Part shown: positions 18,991-24,366 of the stretch, piece after piece
Position numbering within the stretch: the first letter of the stretch is position 1
Layout of the letters: each line of letters opens with the position of its first letter
Virus record (IMG/VR): IMGVR_UViG_3300028840_002120
Span: 1-24,366 of that record
DNA from: a virus
DNA length: 24,366 nt
Strand: one strand, 5' to 3'
The notes under the pieces: model-generated
Databases searched by the model: none
What the model was told of the DNA's origin: nothing
The model's input: the letters and a program-made list of their open reading frames with translations, nothing else
Made by a program: the position numbers and the translations under genes

Positions 18991-20052
18991 ATGGCTGATT
19001 TCAATCAATTTGGAAACCTTGTAGGTGAGTATAATTCATCTTTACCTACTTTATCAGATGGTGATAAGAGATCTCTACAGGTAGACTCTAGTGGTCGCTT
19101 AATAGTGGCAGCTAATCTTAATGTAGATCTCGATCATACAGAAGATTCTGTAGCAATTGGTGATGGTACTGATCTTTTAGATATTAATTCGGACGGTAGT
19201 TTAACTGTCCGCCTAAGTGACGGCACAAACTCGGCTGTCATTGATGGTTCTGGAAATCTGCAAGTTGTTGAAACTAATAGCGCAGATATCTTAACTTCCC
19301 TTCAACTTTTAGACGACGCGGTTTTTGCAGTTGATGATGCTGCCGGTGCTACGGATGCTGGCTTCCAAATCTTGGCAGTCAGAGATGATGCACTAGCAAC
19401 ACTCACTGAGGTGGATGGGGATTATACCCGTCTACGCACCAATGACCGTGGAGCTTTGTGGATTAAACCTGATGGTGACATTGCAGTTACCGCAACTGAT
19501 CTAGACATTCGAGACCTTACACATGTAAGTGATAGTGTATCTATTGGTGATGGCACCGATACATTAGGAATCGAAGCTGATGGATCTATTTTAACACGTC
19601 TTTATGATAGTGGGGGTACTGGATTGACCAGTACTCTGGTAGGTGCTGACCAGGCTCTAGATGTTAATGTTGTTCAGACAGTTGAAACCCATGGTACAGA
19701 GGCTGATACCGCTTCCGATAGTGGTGATGATGGCTTAATCGCTATGACTGGTGGTGTGGATACTCTAGTGTCTATTGCTGTCGGTGCTGGCGTGACTTAC
19801 CACATCAAGGCTTTTCATTGGGCTGCTAGTGAACAGGCAGACTTTAGATTAGAAGTTAGGGATAGTGGTGCTCTTACAGAAACTATACGCAGAAGCCTAA
19901 ACTCTGGTGCTGTACCTAGCGGAGAGTTCACCTTTCCTACAGATATAGAAGTGACTGGAGCTGCAAACCGTACTTTGGAAGTTCGGGTGAGAAATGCGGC
20001 TGGTGATGCTACCGGCCTAGCTCATGCAGCTATTAATGGTTATACAACTTAA
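18991..20052 (+). CDS. structural repeat protein, 353 aa, with C-terminal beta-sandwich
   Basis: ATG at 18991 behind TTTAGGAGAAATA. Two internal copies of a virion repeat are clear: EDSVAIGDGTDLLDINSDGS (starting near residue 50) and SDSVSIGDGTDTLGIEADGS (near 178), each followed by an [RT]-L-x-D strand. The last 110 residues (VAGVTYHIKA-like strand set, FRLEVRDSGALTETIRRSLN, LEVRVRNAAGDATGLAHAAI) look like a jelly-roll knob, as in receptor-binding or fibre tips. The gene is acidic and Asp/Gly-rich. I infer an exposed head or tail fibre. Confidence 0.65.
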   Translation: MADFNQFGNLVGEYNSSLPTLSDGDKRSLQVDSSGRLIVAANLNVDLDHTEDSVAIGDGTDLLDINSDGSLTVRLSDGTNSAVIDGSGNLQVVETNSADILTSLQLLDDAVFAVDDAAGATDAGFQILAVRDDALATLTEVDGDYTRLRTNDRGALWIKPDGDIAVTATDLDIRDLTHVSDSVSIGDGTDTLGIEADGSILTRLYDSGGTGLTSTLVGADQALDVNVVQTVETHGTEADTASDSGDDGLIAMTGGVDTLVSIAVGAGVTYHIKAFHWAASEQADFRLEVRDSGALTETIRRSLNSGAVPSGEFTFPTDIEVTGAANRTLEVRVRNAAGDATGLAHAAINGYTT

Positions 20053-20064
20053 TAAGTAGTTAAT

Positions 20065-21453
20065 ATGGCGGATTTTGGTCCTACAGAACAAGAGATAAAA
20101 AATGTAGTTAATCCTGAAGAGAACTATTTTGTTCTTATTGACGGGACTAACCCGACCCATAAAGCTGTAGTAGATTCTACTGGGGCTTTGAAAGTTACTG
20201 GCGCGGGCGGTGGGGAGCAATACCCCACCGGCCAGGCCGATACCGGAGTCGAAAAAGGCAATATAGCCCTAGGAAGCGACGGGAGTAACTTTTATTACCT
20301 TCTCACTAACAATCTGGGTAGACTTCAGGTAGACGTTATTGGGGGTGGGGGAACCTCTGGTCAGCTAGTTCAGGATGGTGACGCGGTCCAAGCAGGCGAT
20401 GTTGGTCGTATTATAGTAGGTACAGATGGCTCTAATTATCAACATATTGCTGTAGATTCTGCTGGACAATTGCAAATAGATGTTCTTAGTTCTGCACTGC
20501 CTACTGGAGCTTCCACATTAGCAGAACAGCAGACGCAGACTACCGCTCTGCAAGCTATTCAGACAGCAGTAGAGATACTGGATGACTGGGATCAAAATGA
20601 TAGAGCTAAAGTTAGTCCTATTCCAGGCCAAAATGGTATTTCTGCTGGTTCTGGAGTGATTGATGCTTTGACTCCAAGACTTACTCTGGCTACCGATGAT
20701 CCTGCTGTAGTCTCTTTATCAATACTTGATGATTGGGATGAGACGGACAGGGCTAAAGTAAATCCAGTTGTTGGACAAGCAGGACTAGCTGCTGGTACAG
20801 GTATAGATGTAGCCAACGCATTACGGGTATCTTTAGCCACAGATGTGCCGCTTCCTGTGGGCACCAATATTCTCGGTAAAATCGGATTAGTAGATCCAGC
20901 AGGAGATCCTCTAGCCAAACAAGAAGGGGCATCTGTCGTAGGAACTCCTTATGGAATTCCTATGGTAGGTACGGATGATTCTACGGAGTACCATATAATT
21001 ACGGTAACCGAAGATATTCAGGACTTTAAACATAGATTAGCTATAGAGGGTAAGGTTTCTGTTAGTGCTCCTACAGCTCCCCCGGCTGCTACTTCTGTTT
21101 CTATTCCAGCAGATACACCGCTAGAGGTATCTAATACAGAGACTACAGAATGGACTATCCCTAACGGAGTTACTTTTACGTTAAGTCAAATAACTTATGG
21201 GGCAGAGGGTGATCCCAACGAAAAGGGATCTAAGATTACTGTCTATTATGTAGATTCAGGTGGTACGCCACATGTCATTGATAGGGCTTATTTTACTGGA
21301 TTTAGCGGACAAATTTTCCCGGATACCAGTGAAGCTAGAGATGGGACTAGTATGACAGGCAATGGCACTTCCACCCTAATTCGTATAGTTAGGGAGAGAT
21401 TAGGTGGAGCTACTTTAGAAATAGACTGTGTAGCAAGAGGATACTACGCGTAA
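20065..21453 (+). CDS. structural repeat protein, 462 aa, with two DDWD repeats
   Basis: Begins with repeats of the form [IV]-x-[ILV]-G-[ST]-D-G-S-N-x(5-7)-V-x-x-x-G-x-L-x-[IV]-D-V (ALGSDGSNFYYLLTNNLGRL; IIVGTDGSNYQHIAVDSAGQ). These are followed by a coiled-coil-like hinge (TLAEQQTQTTALQAIQTAVE). Then come two near-identical 50-residue repeats, ILDDWDQNDRAKVSPIPGQN and ILDDWDETDRAKVNPVVGQA (starting near residues 170 and 221), each ending R-x-[TS]-L-A-T-D-x-P. The final 140 residues form a beta domain. L-D-D-W-D-x-x-D-R-A-K repeats are familiar from metagenomic phage structural proteins; their exact role is unknown. The stop overlaps the next ATG by one base. Confidence 0.7.
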   Translation: MADFGPTEQEIKNVVNPEENYFVLIDGTNPTHKAVVDSTGALKVTGAGGGEQYPTGQADTGVEKGNIALGSDGSNFYYLLTNNLGRLQVDVIGGGGTSGQLVQDGDAVQAGDVGRIIVGTDGSNYQHIAVDSAGQLQIDVLSSALPTGASTLAEQQTQTTALQAIQTAVEILDDWDQNDRAKVSPIPGQNGISAGSGVIDALTPRLTLATDDPAVVSLSILDDWDETDRAKVNPVVGQAGLAAGTGIDVANALRVSLATDVPLPVGTNILGKIGLVDPAGDPLAKQEGASVVGTPYGIPMVGTDDSTEYHIITVTEDIQDFKHRLAIEGKVSVSAPTAPPAATSVSIPADTPLEVSNTETTEWTIPNGVTFTLSQITYGAEGDPNEKGSKITVYYVDSGGTPHVIDRAYFTGFSGQIFPDTSEARDGTSMTGNGTSTLIRIVRERLGGATLEIDCVARGYYA

Positions 21454-21779
21454 TGGCACAAACACTCCATAAATATTATTATAAAGAGGTTTCAGAAAAT
21501 ACTGAAGATTATGATGCCTATGTAATCCCCAATGGGGAAGTATGGGAGATTGGTTTTTGGAATGGGTCTGCGAATGCTTACCGTGAAACCCATGTCTGTC
21601 TAATTTGGGATTATGATGGTTCATCCCCAGAGATAATTGCTATTACCTATAATTCAGAAAAAAGACACATTTTACGTCAATTTACTGGCGATGGAACCAA
21701 GAAAATAGCTATTGTGCTAGTCAACGACTCTCCTAATGTAGAGAGGTTGGGAGCCGAATTTGAATATAAGGTGCTCTAA
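21453..21779 (+). CDS. small beta-sandwich virion-like protein, 108 aa
   Basis: ATG at 21453 shares a base with the previous stop (TAATG). The sequence is aromatic and strand-rich: HKYYYKEVSENTEDYDAYVI, GEVWEIGFWNGSANAYRETH, CLIWDYDGSSPEIIAITYN, KKIAIVLVNDSPNVERLGAE. It resembles the C-terminal domain of the preceding long protein in style (P-N-G-x-x-W/F-x-[LI] followed by strands), so it may be a free-standing copy of that knob. Virion role inferred. Confidence 0.6.
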   Translation: MAQTLHKYYYKEVSENTEDYDAYVIPNGEVWEIGFWNGSANAYRETHVCLIWDYDGSSPEIIAITYNSEKRHILRQFTGDGTKKIAIVLVNDSPNVERLGAEFEYKVL

Positions 21780-22381
21780 TGGGAACTAAAGCGAGACCTA
21801 GAAAAGCTGATAGAGCCGCAGATGGCAGGCAATTAGTACGTTCAGATAGCCGTCCTATAGATGCCACAACCTATTTTACTAGCCGGGGAGATACAGCTTC
21901 TACTCTCGGTAATGGGGAAATTATACAGTGGGATTTCTCGACTGCCGATGATGAAGTTACGGATTCTATTACTACTACAATTCCAAGTGGTTTTAAAAGA
22001 AAGAGATTAAAACTTAGTTTTTCAGATGATGTAAGAGTTAAAGAGGGTACTCTATATTGGTTGAACGCTCCTTTCGGAACTTTTGTAGATTTTTGGGTTG
22101 TATGTCCAGACGGCCAATATTATTATGATCGAAGTGGTACTCCTCAGCAGGCTAGTGGTGATACTCCTATAGTACATTATGTTAATCACCATATGATTAT
22201 GGGCGATTGTCCTATGGGTGACGAGATGAATACTGAGGCAGCTAATGAGAATCCTATTCCCCCAAACTATGAGTTGTGGGTAGAGGTGACTATTGATGAG
22301 AATGACACGAGCTGCGTAGGGTCGGGGGAATTAGAGCTATATAGAACGCGTACCCACCTCCTTCCTGGAGAATCAGCATAA
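21779..22381 (+). CDS. beta-rich structural protein, 200 aa
   Basis: ATG at 21779 shares a base with the previous stop. The N-terminus is basic (MGTKARPRKADRAADGRQLV), then beta strands with Ser/Thr-rich loops (GEIIQWDFSTADDEVTDSIT, LKLSFSDDVRVKEGTLYWLN, FVDFWVVCPDGQYYYDRSGT). Near 130-160 is a His/Met-rich stretch (HYVNHHMIMGDCPMGDEMN) that could bind metal. It ends with ELWVEVTIDENDTSCVGSG and an edge strand. Likely a virion surface protein; not recognised. Confidence 0.6.
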   Translation: MGTKARPRKADRAADGRQLVRSDSRPIDATTYFTSRGDTASTLGNGEIIQWDFSTADDEVTDSITTTIPSGFKRKRLKLSFSDDVRVKEGTLYWLNAPFGTFVDFWVVCPDGQYYYDRSGTPQQASGDTPIVHYVNHHMIMGDCPMGDEMNTEAANENPIPPNYELWVEVTIDENDTSCVGSGELELYRTRTHLLPGESA

Positions 22382-22761
22382 TGTTACAGCTATGGTCTCT
22401 TATAAATACTTTAGCTATGTTCCCTATAATGGCTGCACAACTTATTCTAGGGGCACTCATACATGTAATTGGAAAACTGTTTAAAAGTCATAAACTTAGA
22501 ACTCATGGAAAAGATCTAGCTATAGCCGTGGATCAATACATGAATGTAGTTTGGTTAGGTAATCCGGATGAAACCATTAGCTCTAGGACGGGAAGAGCGA
22601 TAAGATCTGGAAAACCTAAATGGTATATTAAGTACTTGTTACATCCCTTCGTAGACAACGCAGCAAAATTCTTTGGCGATGGACCAAACCACTGTATAAA
22701 CGCCATTGAAGAAGATGAATATGAAGAAGGACAGTACGAAGTTTGGAAGTGGTATAAATAA
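22381..22761 (+). CDS. membrane-associated phage protein, 126 aa
   Basis: ATG at 22381 shares a base with the previous stop. Residues 3-33 are hydrophobic (LWSLINTLAMFPIMAAQLIL), a membrane helix or hairpin. The soluble part has the pattern D-Q-Y-M-N-V-V-W-L-G-N-P-D-E-T-I-S-S-R-x-G-R and later N-H-C-I-N-A-I. I have the impression this N-x-x-x-G-x-P-x-E-T-[IL]-S-S-R plus late H-C layout recurs in phage hypothetical proteins, often near lysis or tail genes. No enzymatic role is known to me. Confidence 0.6.
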   Translation: MLQLWSLINTLAMFPIMAAQLILGALIHVIGKLFKSHKLRTHGKDLAIAVDQYMNVVWLGNPDETISSRTGRAIRSGKPKWYIKYLLHPFVDNAAKFFGDGPNHCINAIEEDEYEEGQYEVWKWYK

Positions 22762-22784
22762 CCCTTAGATCATTGGGAGAGATC

Positions 22785-22958
22785 ATGAGGAAAATAGAGA
22801 CTAAAAAGAAACCAAAGTCTCTGGAAACTAAGGGCAAAATACGTATATTGAAAAATACTCATCATAAATGGATGCAGTTTTCCGTATTTCTGCAACTTAT
22901 CCAGGTTACTCTCCTAGTATTTATAGCTGGGAAAATTTTTGGATATTTTAGTTTCTAG
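22785..22958 (+). CDS. small membrane protein, 57 aa
   Basis: I choose ATG at 22785, behind GGGAGAGATC; the in-frame TTG at 22773 overlaps that site. The N-terminal 30 residues are very basic (KIETKKKPKSLETKGKIRIL), followed by one hydrophobic stretch (FSVFLQLIQVTLLVFIAGKI) to the end. The charge layout predicts a cytoplasmic N-terminus and one membrane span. It could be a holin-like or anchor protein; the second spans typical of holins are missing, so I do not call it one. Confidence 0.6.
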   Translation: MRKIETKKKPKSLETKGKIRILKNTHHKWMQFSVFLQLIQVTLLVFIAGKIFGYFSF

Positions 22959-22966
22959 GAGGGATT

Positions 22967-23317
22967 GTGAAAACTGGGAAACTCATCAAAAAGATGGCAA
23001 GTCATAGGGACGTACAGCCCAAACAAATAGGCCAACCACCTACTCCAGGGGAGCAAGTTCAGGTGAAAACTGATAGTATTAAAGAAGAAGTGATGGCAGA
23101 AGTAGAGGAAATGTTGGTGCAAAAAGAAGTGGCTGATGCAGAATATTTCGAAGGAGAATTCAAAATCCTACGTAATGAAATAAGGTCCCTAAAAGCTAGT
23201 TATAGCGCTCTCATATCTGAAAATGCAGAGTATAAGAAAAAGTTAGATACTCTCTTGGATACTATTGAGAAAGCTAAGGAACAAAAACCTAAAGTTTTTG
23301 AAAGGTTATTTAAGTAA
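22967..23317 (+). CDS. coiled-coil protein, 116 aa
   Basis: GTG at 22967 follows AGGAGGGATT. The first 35 residues are basic and Pro/Gln-rich; residues 36-110 form a long charged helix with heptad-like spacing (DSIKEEVMAEVEEMLVQKEV, LRNEIRSLKASYSALISENA, YKKKLDTLLDTIEKAKEQKP). It lies between a small membrane protein and a virion-type protein and overlaps the next ATG by one base. Possibly an assembly factor or stalk; not recognised. Confidence 0.6.
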   Translation: MKTGKLIKKMASHRDVQPKQIGQPPTPGEQVQVKTDSIKEEVMAEVEEMLVQKEVADAEYFEGEFKILRNEIRSLKASYSALISENAEYKKKLDTLLDTIEKAKEQKPKVFERLFK

Positions 23318-24366
23318 TGTCAGTTATTATTGATTTTACCTCCCCCGGCAATCCTCCTAATAATATTGCCAGTTTTCAGGTAGAGAGAAGTGCGAGAGCA
23401 GCAGACGGCACTATCGCTAACGCAGGAGACGTAAACAACGTAACTAAAGTTATCACAGTTACTTTTAGTGGTACGCCACCTGCTGATAATGTCCTTCGAG
23501 GGGATCAAATGGAAATTGGGGGCTTGCTATATAATATTATAGCGAATACCTCCACTACTATAACTTTCTCTGCTACAACCGACTTATCTACTATTACCAC
23601 ATTTCCTGCTTCTTTTATAGTTTTAAATGATTTAGCAGAATTTAGTACTTTTGAAGTTATAGGAAGTGTTACTCCAGACGTTCCTTTTACAGGAAGCACC
23701 ATCCACCAATATACTGATACTGCTGGTACTATTTATGATTTCTATCAGATTAAAACCGTTGACTCTGGTGGAACTGTAAGCGCCGATCCTCTCACAGATC
23801 CTTTTCGTCCAGGGCAGGTTGTAAGCCTAGCTATTGATGAAAAGAGACTCACGCCCAAAGACCAACTCGCTGGAATTATAGGAGGAAGTCTTTCTTTTGA
23901 GGTTACAGTTATTATTGGAGGTCGTAGACAAGATCCTAAAGATAATAGAGTAGTTGCTAGCGTATTTTCTCCACCCCATATATCTCCTCTGGGAAGGATG
24001 ACAGAGATTGCAGAAATAGAAATGACTCGGGTAGGCTTAGGACAATACAGGACTACCTGGACGGTACCCACGGAAGCACCGCAAGCTGTTGGTGGATTTA
24101 CGCTATATCCAGACGATCAGTATATAGTTGCTTATAAGGGTAATTTTACTGGACTTATCGGGGGAGCCCCTGATACTTTCAGAGAATTTGATAGTGAATT
24201 ATTTTCATTGCGTTTCTTGGATGGACCCATTCATGGTCGATTCCCAGCTTACGCAACCTTAGAAGATCTAAGACAAACTTTCTTTGAAATTGATGCATAT
24301 CTTCCTGAATCCCTATCTGAGAAGACGGATGTGGAAGCTAGAAATAAGATATTACAATATCACCTG
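23317..24366 (+). CDS. structural protein with fibronectin-III-like segment (3' partial)
   Basis: ATG at 23317 shares a base with the preceding stop (TAATG), and the frame stays open for 350 codons to the end of the window. It opens MSVIIDFTSPGNPPNNIASF. Residues about 45-105 are beta strands with Thr/Ser turns (KVITVTFSGTPPADNVLRGD). Around residue 140 comes YDFYQIKTVDSGGTVSADPL, the typical last strands of a fibronectin-III domain (F-Y-x-[IV]-[KR]-x-x-D-x-x-G-x-x-S). The next part, QVVSLAIDEKRLTPKDQLAG then YRTTWTVPTEAPQ, looks like a second Ig-like domain. The last visible residues (ATLEDLRQTFFEIDAYLPES) become helical. Likely a virion protein; its full length is unknown. Confidence 0.7.
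   Translation, partial: MSVIIDFTSPGNPPNNIASFQVERSARAADGTIANAGDVNNVTKVITVTFSGTPPADNVLRGDQMEIGGLLYNIIANTSTTITFSATTDLSTITTFPASFIVLNDLAEFSTFEVIGSVTPDVPFTGSTIHQYTDTAGTIYDFYQIKTVDSGGTVSADPLTDPFRPGQVVSLAIDEKRLTPKDQLAGIIGGSLSFEVTVIIGGRRQDPKDNRVVASVFSPPHISPLGRMTEIAEIEMTRVGLGQYRTTWTVPTEAPQAVGGFTLYPDDQYIVAYKGNFTGLIGGAPDTFREFDSELFSLRFLDGPIHGRFPAYATLEDLRQTFFEIDAYLPESLSEKTDVEARNKILQYHL

Overview
The window is a piece of a tailed double-stranded DNA bacteriophage (Caudoviricetes). The evidence is an uninterrupted head-morphogenesis run in the classical order: small terminase, large terminase, portal, scaffold, HK97-type major capsid protein, then a string of structural genes. Genes are small, tightly packed and often overlap by 1-14 bases, with clear Shine-Dalgarno sites, so the host is a bacterium. 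I cannot name the host. No integrase, lysis cassette, tRNA gene or CRISPR array is visible.

Layout. (1) 1-2128, + strand: an accessory module with the 3' part of an ArdC-type antirestriction/metallopeptidase gene, a GP88-family gene, a 65-aa unknown and a cysteine-rich protein, closed by an intrinsic terminator. (2) 2340-3010, - strand: two short genes (53 and 33 aa) behind a perfect sigma70-type consensus promoter and in front of a leftward terminator, plus a separate 35-aa membrane peptide with its own promoter. All three are short and easily missed. (3) 2920-3847: a gene-poor, AT-rich control region with G-rich repeats that change strand around 3005, divergent promoters, four copies of a TGCA-N7-TGCCA box and two identical 14-bp palindromes. 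It could be an origin, a partition site or a regulatory hub. (4) 3848-6765, + strand: an eleven-gene operon of small proteins, seven of which share a C-terminal Tyr-Met-basic tail and mostly an N-terminal K-x-G-D start, so it is a tandem paralogue array. (5) 6784-8590: a promoter matching the one before region 4, a structured leader, small unknown genes, a compact structured RNA element (7545-7660) and two in-frame mini beta-helix ORFs. (6) 8577-17132: head module (TerS, TerL, small head-region proteins, portal, scaffold, capsid), with hairpins in several gaps and a terminator after the capsid gene. (7) 17205-24366: post-capsid structural genes, including three consecutive proteins built on a shared repeat, small virion-like beta proteins, two membrane proteins, a coiled-coil protein and a partial protein with an apparent fibronectin-III-like segment that runs off the end.

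How it fits together: regions 4-7 read as rightward transcription units from phage promoters near 3808 and 6808, with packaging and head genes under translational coupling. Regions 1-3 look like a separate accessory/control block transcribed towards and away from the repeat region. The two blocks use different ribosome-binding styles (GGGGGAAACA-ATG on the left, GGAGG-type on the right), which suggests different origins or a genome junction between them.
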